Assembly (NCBI GenBank): GCA_031549185.1
Contig: JAVBQG010000002.1
Span: forward strand, 37,648 to 101,647
Direction of reading: 5' to 3'
Source: JAVBQG01 sp031549185
GTDB taxonomy: Bacteria > Synergistota > Synergistia > Synergistales > Synergistaceae
Length of the DNA: 64,000 bases
Shown here: positions 34,952 through 43,710 of the stretch, one piece after another
Position numbering within the stretch: position 1 is the stretch's first letter
Layout: each line of letters begins with the position of its first letter
Notes under the pieces: generated by a model
What the model saw: only the letters and a program-made list of their open reading frames with translations
Database searches by the model: none
Told to the model about the DNA's origin: nothing
Made by a program: the position numbers and the translations under genes

Positions 34952-36326
34952 TTATCAATCGTACTGCATTCAGCGGATTCTGCAGGATCCCGCCGTGGGG
35001 CTGTTCCTCCGGCCGGGCCTGGGCAAGACCTCCATCACGCTGACCGCCGTCAACATCCTGCGGTACTACTACTGGCAGATTGCCAGGGTGCTTGTGATCG
35101 CCCCGAAGAAGGTTGCCGAGGCGACCTGGAGCAAGGAAGCGGCGAAGTGGGATCACTTGCGGAATCTGCGGTGCGTGACGGTTCTCGGCAGCACGGCGAA
35201 GCGCATCCGGGCGCTGAACACCCCCGCCGACGTGTACATCATCAACCGCGAGAACGTGCAGTGGCTGGTCGACTACTACCAGCAGGCGTGGCCGTTCGAC
35301 GCCCTGGTCTGCGACGAGTCCACCAGCTTCAAGAATCACCAGAGCAAGCGGTTCAAGGCCTTGAAACTGGTCCGCCGCTTCTGCAAAAAAGTGGTGCTGC
35401 TTACGGGCACGCCGTCCAGCAAGGGACTGATCGACCTTTGGGCGCAGATCTACCTGTTGGACGAAGGGGAGCGGCTGGGCAAGACGATCAGCCAGTACCG
35501 GGAGCGGTATTTCACCGCCAACACCCACGGCGGGCACTTCACCGACTATAAGCCGAAGGGCGACGCGGAGGCGGCGGTGCTGGAGGCGATCGGCGATATC
35601 TGCGTCAGCATGAAAGCCGAGGACTATCTGGAATTGCCGGAGTGCGTGGAGCACGAGATCCCCGTCGTACTGGACGACAAGGCGAAGCGCGAGTATGACA
35701 AATTCGAGCGCAATCTGCTGTTGGAGATCGAGGAGGAAGTCGTGACGGCGCAGGGTGCGGCGGTGCTGACCGGCAAGCTGCTGCAATACTGCAACGGGGC
35801 TGTGTACGGCAACGAAAAACAGGTGATGCCGGTACACGACTGCAAGTTGGACGCATACCTCGAACTTTTGGAACAGATAAACGGTGAACCCTGTATGACC
35901 TTCTATGGCTTCAAACACGATTTAGACCGGCTGCGGGAGCGGCTGAAAAAGACGAAGCTGAAAGTGCGGGTGTACTCCGGGCCGCAGGACGAAGAGGACT
36001 GGAACGCTGGAAAGATCGACGTCCTGCTGGCGCACCCGGCGTCGTGCGCGTACGGGCTGAATCTGCAGGCCGGGGGGCGGCATGTGATCTGGTTCGGGCT
36101 CAACTGGTCCTTCGAGCTGAACGACCAGGGCAAATGCCGGTTGTGGAGGCAAGGCAGCGAATTCGACAGGGTTTACATCCACTACCTCGTGGCGCAGGGG
36201 TGCGTCGACGAGGACGTCATGGCGGCGATTCGAGAGAGGGCGGACACCCACGAGGCGGTCATGAGCGCGCTGAAAGCCCGGATTAGAAAAGTAAAGGAAG
36301 ACGCGGCGCTAGGCCGCGTGGCATAG
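34932..36326 (+). CDS. SNF2-family helicase
   Basis: This 464-residue protein has Walker A PGLGKTSITL near residue 29, Walker B/DExx LVCDESTSF near 129 and motif III LLTGTPSSK. Motif VI is replaced by GKCRLWRQGSEF near the C-terminus (R/Q fingers). It is a partner of VRR-NUC in many phages and is probably used in replication or recombination. Confidence 0.9.
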   Translation: MEYVPHNYQSYCIQRILQDPAVGLFLRPGLGKTSITLTAVNILRYYYWQIARVLVIAPKKVAEATWSKEAAKWDHLRNLRCVTVLGSTAKRIRALNTPADVYIINRENVQWLVDYYQQAWPFDALVCDESTSFKNHQSKRFKALKLVRRFCKKVVLLTGTPSSKGLIDLWAQIYLLDEGERLGKTISQYRERYFTANTHGGHFTDYKPKGDAEAAVLEAIGDICVSMKAEDYLELPECVEHEIPVVLDDKAKREYDKFERNLLLEIEEEVVTAQGAAVLTGKLLQYCNGAVYGNEKQVMPVHDCKLDAYLELLEQINGEPCMTFYGFKHDLDRLRERLKKTKLKVRVYSGPQDEEDWNAGKIDVLLAHPASCAYGLNLQAGGRHVIWFGLNWSFELNDQGKCRLWRQGSEFDRVYIHYLVAQGCVDEDVMAAIRERADTHEAVMSALKARIRKVKEDAALGRVA

Positions 36327-36344
36327 GGGCGAAGGGACATCACT

Positions 36345-36527
36345 ATGAAACGAACGGCAAAGTTGTGTTACTGGCCCGACGAAGAGACCGGGGTCCAGGT
36401 TCTCAAGTGGGATAGCGACTGCGATTCGGTTCGGATCTTGGCCAATCGGCACGCGATCGACGTCCCGTATGGGCTGCTGCGGCAGTTTGTGGATGACGTG
36501 GAGAAACGTAGGGAGGAGCGGACATAA
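36345..36527 (+). CDS. Small phage protein, unknown
   Basis: This 60-residue protein (MKRTAKLCYWPDEETGVQVLK...) ends one base into the next gene (TAATG overlap). It is co-transcribed with the replication genes. No family is recognised. Confidence 0.5.
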   Translation: MKRTAKLCYWPDEETGVQVLKWDSDCDSVRILANRHAIDVPYGLLRQFVDDVEKRREERT

Positions 36528-36970
36528 TGACGAATGCGGATATACGCCTGTGCGAGTCGATCCTGCGGGATTTTCGCGATCTACGCAGCGCGCTGCAGAT
36601 GAGAGAATTGGAGATTATGTCCGGTCTACAATCCGAGCGCGTGGACGGTGGGGAGCCGGTGCCCGTTTTGCAACGGGTGATGGAGGATGAAGAGTGCGGG
36701 CGTCTGCGGCGGATCGTGGAGAGCATCGAGGCGGCCGTGCGACATTTGACGCATCCGCAGCAAAAGGCGATTATCTTGCTTTATTTCGTCGGCATGGACC
36801 GTGAGCAGGCGGCTATGAAGCTGCATTGTGGGTATAACACCGTGCGGCGTTGGTGCCTGAAGGGGATCGAAACGATTCATGAAGAGTTGTCCGAACACTA
36901 CCCCGAAATCTTGAAATGGCGTAATCGCGCAGTAGGAGAGGCGTTACGGGTTTTGGAGTTCGAGCCATGA
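36527..36970 (+). CDS. ArpU/RinA-like late transcription activator (sigma-70 region-4-like)
   Basis: This 147-residue protein has a C-terminal HTH (LTHPQQKAIILLYFVGMDREQAAMKLHCGYNTVRRW) resembling sigma region 4 and the ArpU/RinA phage regulators. It is the last gene before the terminator and the packaging genes, the standard place for the late-gene activator. Confidence 0.75.
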   Translation: MTNADIRLCESILRDFRDLRSALQMRELEIMSGLQSERVDGGEPVPVLQRVMEDEECGRLRRIVESIEAAVRHLTHPQQKAIILLYFVGMDREQAAMKLHCGYNTVRRWCLKGIETIHEELSEHYPEILKWRNRAVGEALRVLEFEP

Positions 36971-37039
36971 AAAGATGGGCGATCAACGACCACGCTTTTC
37001 TGCTAAAATCTTTATAATCCGAATAGTTGTAGGGTTGAT

Positions 37040-37075
37040 ACCGGCCTTGGGCGAAAGCCTCGGGCCGGTTTTTTA
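37040..37075 (+). terminator. Terminator between early and late regions
   Basis: ACCGGCC/GGCCGGT (37040-37046 with 37063-37069) has a GGGC-GAAA-GCCT inner hairpin and is followed by TTTTTT. It separates the replication operon from the packaging genes. Confidence 0.9.
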
Positions 37076-37099
37076 TTGGCTGAAAGGAGGCGGGACGGG

Positions 37100-37615
37100 A
37101 TGACGCCGAGGCAGCAGCGATTTGTTGAAGAATATCTTGTCGATCTGAACGCCTCGCAGGCCATCATTCGAGCGGGCTACAAAGGCGCGAGGCCCGACGA
37201 AGCCGGACGCCGGACCATGAGAAACCGTGAGGTGCAGAATGCGATCGACGTGGCACTCGCGGGGCGTTCGAAGCGCACAGAAATCACCGCCGATCGCGTG
37301 GTGTTGGAGCTGGCGCGCATCGCGTTTGTCGATCCCCGTAAGGTTTTCAAGTGGGGGCCGCATGGCGTGACGCTCATCGACTCCGACTCTCTGACCGAGG
37401 ACGAGGCGGCCGTGATCGCGGAGGTGTCAGAGACGACTTCGGAGAGCGGCGGAAGCATCAGGGGGAAACAATACGACAAGATCAAGGCTCTAGAATTGCT
37501 CGGGCGACACCTGGGCATGTTTGTCGACAAAAAAGAAATCGACCTCGCGGCGACCGTCAACGTCTTCGACGACGAGACGCGAGCGCAGCTGATGGCGAGG
37601 TTGAAGGAGGATTGA
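37100..37615 (+). CDS. Terminase small subunit
   Basis: This 171-residue Terminase_2-family protein has the opening LTPRQQRFVEEYLVDLNASQA-type motif (here MTPRQQRFVEEYLVDLNAS) followed by AIIRAGYKGARPDEAG. It binds the packaging site and feeds DNA to the large subunit. ATG 37100 is placed by GGAGGCGGGACG upstream. Confidence 0.93.
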   Translation: MTPRQQRFVEEYLVDLNASQAIIRAGYKGARPDEAGRRTMRNREVQNAIDVALAGRSKRTEITADRVVLELARIAFVDPRKVFKWGPHGVTLIDSDSLTEDEAAVIAEVSETTSESGGSIRGKQYDKIKALELLGRHLGMFVDKKEIDLAATVNVFDDETRAQLMARLKED

Positions 37616-37620
37616 GCAAT

Positions 37621-37839
37621 ATGGGCGGCGTTAAATACAGCATAGAAAGTAGCGGCGACGGACGCGTTGTTGGAGAGTTTGATAATTTGGACGACGCTAT
37701 TGCGGCAGCGAACGAATGGATGTCCTGCGCGGAGCCTGAGGACCTTGAGGAAGGCGGCGTTGAAATTATTACAGCTGTTGCCCGTAGCGCGTGGCAGGAC
37801 GGGAAAAGCGTAATGGTGGAATTATCGCCTCGGGTGTGA
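37621..37839 (+). CDS. Small acidic protein between terminase genes
   Basis: This 72-residue protein (MGGVKYSIESSGDGRVVGEF...) has AAGGAGG upstream of its ATG. No family is recognised. Small genes at this site are common in phages. Confidence 0.6.
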   Translation: MGGVKYSIESSGDGRVVGEFDNLDDAIAAANEWMSCAEPEDLEEGGVEIITAVARSAWQDGKSVMVELSPRV

Positions 37840-37842
37840 ATC

Positions 37843-38490
37843 ATGAATGATGCTCAGCTCGCCGCGCGCGTCGTGGAGAAGTGGAAGAACAACCCCTGGG
37901 CATTCATCCGAGACGCCTGCTGGACGATCGACGAGGCGGACAAGGGGACGGTGAAGCGGTTTCCGGATGTGCCGTATTTGGCGCATGTTTGTAAAGTCTG
38001 GCAGAAACAGCCGATGCTGGCAATTCCCAAGTCTCGGCGAATGATGCTGACCTGGGTGATGCTGGCACTGCATCTTCATATGGCGCTGTTTGTGCCCCGC
38101 TCCGCGATCTTCGTGCAGAGTAAGAAGGCCGATGACTCGGACTACCTGCTTGGCGAGACCCGTATGCAATTCATCTACCAACATCTGCCCGACTGGGTGC
38201 GTGGCTATGGGTTGCCGGCGATGAGGTACAAGCAGTACAACCTGACGTTCTCCAACGGCTCCATTATTCGCGCCATTGCCCAGGGTGAAGACCAGTTGCG
38301 GCAGTATACGGCGACCGCCGTCATGTGCGACGAAATTGCCTTTTGGGATCGGGCGGCGGAGACGTGGCGGGCGCTACGGCCCGTTATTCAAGGCGGCGGA
38401 AAGGCAACATTGATATCCTCGGCGTCGCCGGGATTTTTCGAGGTGGTTGTCAATGGTAGATTACGCGCCGCAGAAGCTCGTCCCAGATGA
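37843..38490 (+). CDS. Terminase large subunit, ATPase part
   Basis: These 215 residues hold the packaging ATPase: a Walker A-like PKSRRMMLTW near residue 62, Walker B AVMCDEIAFW near 167 and coupling motif LISSASPGF near 195. The frame then leaves the family and stops at 38490, 38 bases after the nuclease part starts in the +1 frame. It is therefore either a true two-gene terminase, a frameshift mutation or a sequence error. Confidence 0.85.
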   Translation: MNDAQLAARVVEKWKNNPWAFIRDACWTIDEADKGTVKRFPDVPYLAHVCKVWQKQPMLAIPKSRRMMLTWVMLALHLHMALFVPRSAIFVQSKKADDSDYLLGETRMQFIYQHLPDWVRGYGLPAMRYKQYNLTFSNGSIIRAIAQGEDQLRQYTATAVMCDEIAFWDRAAETWRALRPVIQGGGKATLISSASPGFFEVVVNGRLRAAEARPR

Positions 38491-39313
38491 CGCGACCAAC
38501 GTCCTTGAGGCGATGGAGGGGATTACGGAGTATGACACGCCGGACGGGTTTCACGTTCTGCGAATCCACTACACAGCCGATCCTCGGAAGCGCACAGAGG
38601 AATGGAAAGCGCAGGAGACGCGCGGCACCACGGTTGCCGACTGGGAGCAGGAGTACGAGATCAACTTTAACATCCCGAAGGGCAAGCCGTGGTATCCCGA
38701 GTTCCGCTACGAGTTCCACGTTGCGCAGAACGAATTGAAACCGATTCCGGGCCGTCCGGTCATTCGCGGCTGGGACTATGGCTTGACGCCGGCGACGGTG
38801 TTTTGCCAGACGACCGCGAAGGGACAGCTTCTCGTTCTATGGCCGGAGCTGCAGTCGTGGGAATCCGGCATTCTGGCGCACGGGCGCGTCGTGCAGAGCG
38901 AGTCGGCGACGTATTTTCCCGGCTACACGTTCCACGACTACGGCGACCCAGCGGGCAACCAGCGGGCGCAGACGGACGAGAAAACCTGCGTGCAGACGCT
39001 GCGGGAGGAATACGGCATTCAGGTCAACAACGGGCCGGTCGCCTTCGCGCAGCGGGACACGCCGATCCGCAAGGCGCTCACCACGATCACGGCCGACGGG
39101 CAGCCGATGCTGCTGATTGATCCTCGATGTACCTGGCTGATCGCCGCGCTCGTCGGCGGGTATCAGCGTCGGGAGGTCGCGGGGCGGATCACGGACGAGC
39201 TGGCGGACAACGAGTACACGCATATCGTGGACGCGCTCGGGTACGTCGTCTCGATGGCCGGGCACGCGGTCGCGCCGAAGAAGATCGAGATGCCGAAAGC
39301 GGGGAGGATGTGA
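38453..39313 (+). CDS. Terminase large subunit, nuclease part
   Basis: These 286 residues contain the RNase-H-like nuclease that cuts the concatemer: Asp in RGWDYGLTP (about 102), Asp in HDYGDPAGN (about 160) and the C-terminal HIVDALGY Asp. The ATG at 38453 has AGGTGG 6 bases upstream, so it could be translated by coupling to the ATPase frame. An upstream TTG (38447) also opens the frame. Confidence 0.85.
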   Translation: MVDYAPQKLVPDDATNVLEAMEGITEYDTPDGFHVLRIHYTADPRKRTEEWKAQETRGTTVADWEQEYEINFNIPKGKPWYPEFRYEFHVAQNELKPIPGRPVIRGWDYGLTPATVFCQTTAKGQLLVLWPELQSWESGILAHGRVVQSESATYFPGYTFHDYGDPAGNQRAQTDEKTCVQTLREEYGIQVNNGPVAFAQRDTPIRKALTTITADGQPMLLIDPRCTWLIAALVGGYQRREVAGRITDELADNEYTHIVDALGYVVSMAGHAVAPKKIEMPKAGRM

Positions 39314-39316
39314 GGC

Positions 39317-41185
39317 ATGGACAAAAATAAGATTTTGACGACGGCGAAAGCCGACATCAAGTGGGCGGACGACTACTACAAGGAGCACATCGAGCAGGAC
39401 CTGCTGCGACGTTACGAGGTCTACTACTCCAGCCGGGAACGCTATCGCAAACTTTACCCGAAGCTCTCCGAGAAGAACGAGATGCGGACGTTCGACACCT
39501 GGAGCGCCATCGAGTGGATGCTGCCGAATCAGCTCAAGGCCTTCTTCGGCTCGAATCGGATCATTTCCATTTCCGGCGTCGGCAGCGAGGACGCCGAGCG
39601 TGCCGAAAGAATCATGAAGCTGATCCAGTGGCAGTTGACGGTCAAGAACACCGGCTATCGCATCTTCAAATCGTGGTTCGGCGACGCCCTCTCCACGAAT
39701 CTCGGCGTCATGAAATGTTACTGGAAGCGGGAGACCGAGACCGTGCCGCACCAGGAGGTTCTGGATCAACAGACCCTCGTTGGGGTTTTGCAGGACAAAA
39801 ACAACCGGATCATCAGCTCGGAGCCGGTGCCGGACATCATGAGCATTCTGGGGTTCGCGCCGGCGAAAGTCGATGTTTCCTGGGAGGAGGAGAAGGTCAC
39901 CACCAATCAGCCGGTGATCGAATCAGTTCGGCCCTCTGACATCCGCTTCACCCCGGACGGGCGCACGCTTGGCGAGTGCTCGATGGTGGCGCACCGCAAG
40001 GTCGTCACCGTCGACCAGTTGCGGCGGGACGCCAAGCGCGGGCTGTACGACCCGGAGGTGGTTGAGGAGCTTGCGATGGAGGCGACCGACCAACTGGATC
40101 CCTCCGAGCTGGAGAAGTTTCTCAATCCCGCCGTGGAGGAGCTGGACAAGGGGAAGAGCGAGCGGGCGCGTATGCGCGTCATCCTGTATGAGTGCTACCT
40201 CAAGAGCGACATCGACGACGACGGGCTGCTGGAGGACGCCATCGTCACGGTCGCGAATGACAAGCTGTTGCGGGCGGTCGAGAACCCGTACGGCCGCGCG
40301 CCGTTCTTCGACCTGGTTCCCTTCTGGGATTCGTATCAGGTCTGGGGCAAGATGGGGCTGACGGAGATCATCCAGGACACGCAGGACTCGCACACGGCGC
40401 TCCTGCGCCAGATGCTGGTGTCGCTTGGCCTGTCGAACCAGTATCGCGCCGTCGTCGACTCGAGCACCATCGAACTGGGGGACTTGATCGACGACAACAT
40501 GTTCATCCGGTCGAAGGGCAATCCGCAGAACGCGTTTCTGCCGTTGCCGCACCCCGGTCTGAACTCGCAGAACTTCCAGTTTTTCGAGTATTTGAAGGGG
40601 CTGCTCGAGGAGTGGACGCCGATCACCCGCTACAACCAGGGGTTGGACGCCTCGAGCCTCAACAAGACGGCGACGGGGATCAACATGATCATGACCGCCT
40701 CGCAGCAGCGACAGGAGGAGATTGTGCGCAACTTCGCCGAGACGGGGATCCGGGACCTGTTCCGGTTCCTGATTCAGCTCAATCAGCGCTATCTCGACCA
40801 GGAGCAGATTGTCAGGCTCCAGAACGAGGTGCTCGAATTCTCGCCGGACGATCTGGCGGGCGATTTTGATTTGTCGGTCGATGCGTCCAGCGGCGTCGGT
40901 GCGATCGACGCCAAAGTGCAGGTGCTCACGAGTTACATGCGTGAGATGTTCCCGGCCGCGATGCAGTTGGGGGCCGCGACGGTGGAGCAGTTCATTATGG
41001 CCGGTCGGAAGCTGCTGCAGCTGATGGGGATCGAGGACGCTGACAAGTATTTGATTCAGCAGATGCCACAGATGGGGGGAATGCCGATTGGAGGAGCTGG
41101 ACCAGATGGAGCGCCTTTACCGCCAGTCCTTGGCGGGGGACCGGGCGCGGTTGGTGCTGGAGGAGCTGGAGGGATTCCTATGTAA
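39317..41185 (+). CDS. Portal protein (P22-like)
   Basis: This 622-residue portal resembles that of podoviruses of the P22 group, with the central block PLPHPGLNSQ...ITRYNQGLDASSLNKTATGI. The C-terminus is Gly/Pro-rich. It forms the dodecameric DNA gate at the capsid vertex. It starts 3 bases after the terminase, with the next gene overlapping its last 80 bases. Confidence 0.9.
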   Translation: MDKNKILTTAKADIKWADDYYKEHIEQDLLRRYEVYYSSRERYRKLYPKLSEKNEMRTFDTWSAIEWMLPNQLKAFFGSNRIISISGVGSEDAERAERIMKLIQWQLTVKNTGYRIFKSWFGDALSTNLGVMKCYWKRETETVPHQEVLDQQTLVGVLQDKNNRIISSEPVPDIMSILGFAPAKVDVSWEEEKVTTNQPVIESVRPSDIRFTPDGRTLGECSMVAHRKVVTVDQLRRDAKRGLYDPEVVEELAMEATDQLDPSELEKFLNPAVEELDKGKSERARMRVILYECYLKSDIDDDGLLEDAIVTVANDKLLRAVENPYGRAPFFDLVPFWDSYQVWGKMGLTEIIQDTQDSHTALLRQMLVSLGLSNQYRAVVDSSTIELGDLIDDNMFIRSKGNPQNAFLPLPHPGLNSQNFQFFEYLKGLLEEWTPITRYNQGLDASSLNKTATGINMIMTASQQRQEEIVRNFAETGIRDLFRFLIQLNQRYLDQEQIVRLQNEVLEFSPDDLAGDFDLSVDASSGVGAIDAKVQVLTSYMREMFPAAMQLGAATVEQFIMAGRKLLQLMGIEDADKYLIQQMPQMGGMPIGGAGPDGAPLPPVLGGGPGAVGAGGAGGIPM

Positions 41186-41351
41186 GCGGGAGGAGTCGAT
41201 CCTTGCCCGGCTCGCGGCATCGGAGACGCCGAACGCGGCGTTTGAGGTGGCGTGCGAGTACCGGGCGCTGGTGAAATTTGTGGGAGAAGCGCGGGCGGCG
41301 GTCAGCATCGGGGATGCGGCCGCCAAAACTTTATTGAAAGAGGAGCGATGA
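41106..41351 (+). CDS. Small helical protein overlapping the portal gene
   Basis: This 81-residue charged helical protein is read in another frame over the end of the portal gene. GGAGGAG lies 8 bases before ATG 41106, which supports this start; a TTG at 41088 would extend it. Function is unknown. Confidence 0.6.
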   Translation: MERLYRQSLAGDRARLVLEELEGFLCKREESILARLAASETPNAAFEVACEYRALVKFVGEARAAVSIGDAAAKTLLKEER

Positions 41352-41353
41352 GA

Positions 41354-41575
41354 ATGTCTGAAAAGGTGATGTGTGATCCGTGGGCAGGCAGGGCCAAGGG
41401 CATGGTATGTGAGACATGCATATCATTTTGCCCCAAAGGTGAGAATCCCCTGATCCACAAGGATAAGGGAATGTTCGGGAGATGCCGCGCGCACGCCCCC
41501 ACGATGAGAGGCTTCCCGGTGGTATGGGGGACGGATTGGTGCGGGGATCACAAGCTGGACGAAAATAAAATTTAA
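41354..41575 (+). CDS. Small cysteine-rich phage protein
   Basis: This 73-residue protein has six cysteines in a zinc-ribbon-like arrangement (MVCETCISFCPKG ... GRCRAH ... DWCGDH). ATG 41354 has GAGGAG at 8-base spacing; the ATG two codons earlier is too close. It lies between portal and scaffold genes. Function is unknown. Confidence 0.65.
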   Translation: MSEKVMCDPWAGRAKGMVCETCISFCPKGENPLIHKDKGMFGRCRAHAPTMRGFPVVWGTDWCGDHKLDENKI

Positions 41576-41584
41576 AAAGGGGTG

Positions 41585-42517
41585 ATGTTTGTGGACGAGG
41601 AGAAGCTGGAGCAGGAGACAGGGGAACAGGGGATCACGTTGGGCGAGGACGGCGAGCTGAACATCCCGGACGATTTCTGGGGCGAGGGCGAAGCCGCGCC
41701 CGAGACGCCGGAGCCGGAACCGGCGCAGGAGGCGACAGCCGAACCTGCGAAGCCGGAGGGGGACGAACCGGGCGAACAAACATTCTACACGCCGGAGGAG
41801 GTAGCCGAAGCGTTCGCCGCGGGGAACGTCGACCCCGAGAAGTTGCGCCCGGAGCTGCGCGACTATTACAAAGCCATCGACGGCAGGATGCGCCAGAGTG
41901 CCGACGCGCAGCGCGTGCAGCAGGAGCTGGCTAGGCAGCAGCAACAGCCTGCACAGCCCTCCGCTCCCGTCTCGTGGGAGCAGCTCATGGAGGCCTCGAA
42001 GGTGTTGGCCGCGCGGAACTATCTCGGGATCAAACCGGAGGAGTTCGATGAATTCGACCCGCGCCATGCGGCGGCGCGCAACATCGCCATGCAGGAGATC
42101 CGCGATCGCGCGCAGGCGATGTACCAGCAGCAGGCCTATCAGCAGCGGTGTTACGCGGAGGTTGCGAACGTCTATTCGTCGTATCTCCAGTCCGTGCCGG
42201 AGTTCAACGAGATCGCGGAGCGGTTCTTCCCCATGTGGCGAGAGAACCTCACCGTCCGCGATCACCGCGCGGTGGACGAGATCCTCGCCAGCGGCGACCC
42301 GGAGAAGCTGCGCAAGCTGTTCGACCGGATCGTGACGGATTATCAGGCCGGCAAGGAGAAGACGGCGCCGAAACCCGCGCCCCTCGCGCCGCCGCCGGTG
42401 ATGGGGACGGCGGGTTCGACAGCGGAAACAGGGGGCGTCGTGGACGCCGCGGAGTTCGGGAACATGACGCCGGAAGAGCAGGCGGAGTTTCTGATCAACA
42501 ATAAATTCATCGGTTAG
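41585..42517 (+). CDS. Scaffolding-like protein
   Basis: This 310-residue, very acidic protein has Glu/Pro-rich N-terminal segments, Gln-rich coiled-coil-like helices in the middle and a short conserved-looking C-terminal helix. Its position directly before the major capsid gene and its composition fit a capsid assembly scaffold. The start may instead be GTG 41591, which is better spaced from GGGG. Confidence 0.7.
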   Translation: MFVDEEKLEQETGEQGITLGEDGELNIPDDFWGEGEAAPETPEPEPAQEATAEPAKPEGDEPGEQTFYTPEEVAEAFAAGNVDPEKLRPELRDYYKAIDGRMRQSADAQRVQQELARQQQQPAQPSAPVSWEQLMEASKVLAARNYLGIKPEEFDEFDPRHAAARNIAMQEIRDRAQAMYQQQAYQQRCYAEVANVYSSYLQSVPEFNEIAERFFPMWRENLTVRDHRAVDEILASGDPEKLRKLFDRIVTDYQAGKEKTAPKPAPLAPPPVMGTAGSTAETGGVVDAAEFGNMTPEEQAEFLINNKFIG

Positions 42518-42529
42518 GGGGAATTGAAA

Positions 42530-43405
42530 TTGGGAAAGAACACGTATGTAGCGGTCGGCAACAAGGATGACATTTCGGACCTGATCACCAACATCAGCCC
42601 GAAGGAGACGCCGTTTTACACGGCGTGCAGCAAGGTCGCGGCGACGGCCACGACTCACGAGTGGCTGGAGGATTCGTTGCGCGATCCCGCGCCGAACAAG
42701 AAGGTGGAGGGTTTCGAGTACGGCGTCAAGGATCCAGCTAAGCGCTCGAGGCTCGGTAATTACACGCAGATCTTCTCCGTCGGCTACGGCGTCACGGCCA
42801 CGCAGGAAGTTGTTGCCAAGCACGGGAAGATCACCTCGGAGATCGGCTACCAGATGCGCAAGGCGATGCGGGAGATCGCGCTCGACGTGGAGCTCGCCCT
42901 TATCACGCAGAGCACGAAGAATCAGGGTTCGGAGACCACGGAGAGGGAGCTGGGTGGCGTTCCGTTCTGGATCGCGACCAACGCGACGGCGGCTGCGGGT
43001 CCGTTCACCGAGGATCTGCTGAACGAGGCGCTGCAGGACTGCTGGGCCAAGGGTGGCAACCCGACGAAGGTCTATCTCTCCGGCGCGCAGAAGCGGAAAG
43101 TTTCTTCCTGGTCGGGCGACGGCGACAAGTACCTCGATCAGAACTCGAAGAAGCTGGTCAACTCGATCAGCGTCTACGAGTCGGACTTCGGGATCGTCTC
43201 GTTCGTGCCGCACCGTATGATGCCCGACGACACGGTGTTTCTGATCGATCCGCAGTTCTGGAAGGTGGCGGAGCTGCGCAAGATGCACACCAAGCCCCTG
43301 CCGCAGACGAGCGACGCGCACAAGAAGGTGATCGTTGGCGAGCTGACGTTGGAGGCGCGGGCGGAGAAGGCGAACGCGATCATTACCGGCCTGACGGTGG
43401 TGTAG
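42530..43405 (+). CDS. Major capsid protein (SU10/DUF5309-like)
   Basis: This 291-residue HK97-fold capsid protein of the SU10/DUF5309 group has the signature N-terminal block ISDLITNISPKETPFYT and the C-terminal PHRMMPDDTVFLIDP. No ATG is available. TTG 42530 has AGGGGGA at 7-base spacing and is preferred to TTG 42524. A rare start codon on the most abundant virion protein is unusual. Confidence 0.9.
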   Translation: MGKNTYVAVGNKDDISDLITNISPKETPFYTACSKVAATATTHEWLEDSLRDPAPNKKVEGFEYGVKDPAKRSRLGNYTQIFSVGYGVTATQEVVAKHGKITSEIGYQMRKAMREIALDVELALITQSTKNQGSETTERELGGVPFWIATNATAAAGPFTEDLLNEALQDCWAKGGNPTKVYLSGAQKRKVSSWSGDGDKYLDQNSKKLVNSISVYESDFGIVSFVPHRMMPDDTVFLIDPQFWKVAELRKMHTKPLPQTSDAHKKVIVGELTLEARAEKANAIITGLTVV

Positions 43406-43409
43406 CGCC

Positions 43410-43709
43410 ATGCGCCAGGAGGCGTATAGGGAGAACGACCGGGGACTCGCAGAGATGCGGGTCCTCGTCGATTCTGACGACATCGATCAACTGAACGCGG
43501 ACGAGCGCCGGGCCTTCGGCAGGGGATTCACCCAGGGGCGGACGATGCGGAAGCTCGCCAACATCGACGCCGACGAGTACAACGCCCTGCTGATGAACAT
43601 GGACAGTGACGCGCTCGACTTCGAGGCGTCGGGGCGTTCGGATCGTTGCGCGCTGAATCGTCTGCTCGCCCGCTTCCCGGCATGGCGGGCTTCCGAAGGG
43701 GGGATATGA
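43410..43709 (+). CDS. Small phage protein after capsid, unknown
   Basis: This 99-residue protein is rich in Asp, Arg and Leu. It lies between the capsid and connector genes with almost no spacing, so it is part of the late operon. No family is recognised. Confidence 0.6.
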   Translation: MRQEAYRENDRGLAEMRVLVDSDDIDQLNADERRAFGRGFTQGRTMRKLANIDADEYNALLMNMDSDALDFEASGRSDRCALNRLLARFPAWRASEGGI

Positions 43710-43710
43710 C

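Noticed and set aside
41423..43483. A 686-codon open frame on the minus strand
   Set aside because: It runs antisense to the scaffold and capsid genes, has Arg/Leu-rich composition typical of reverse frames in G+C-rich DNA, and shows no motif or ribosome-binding site.
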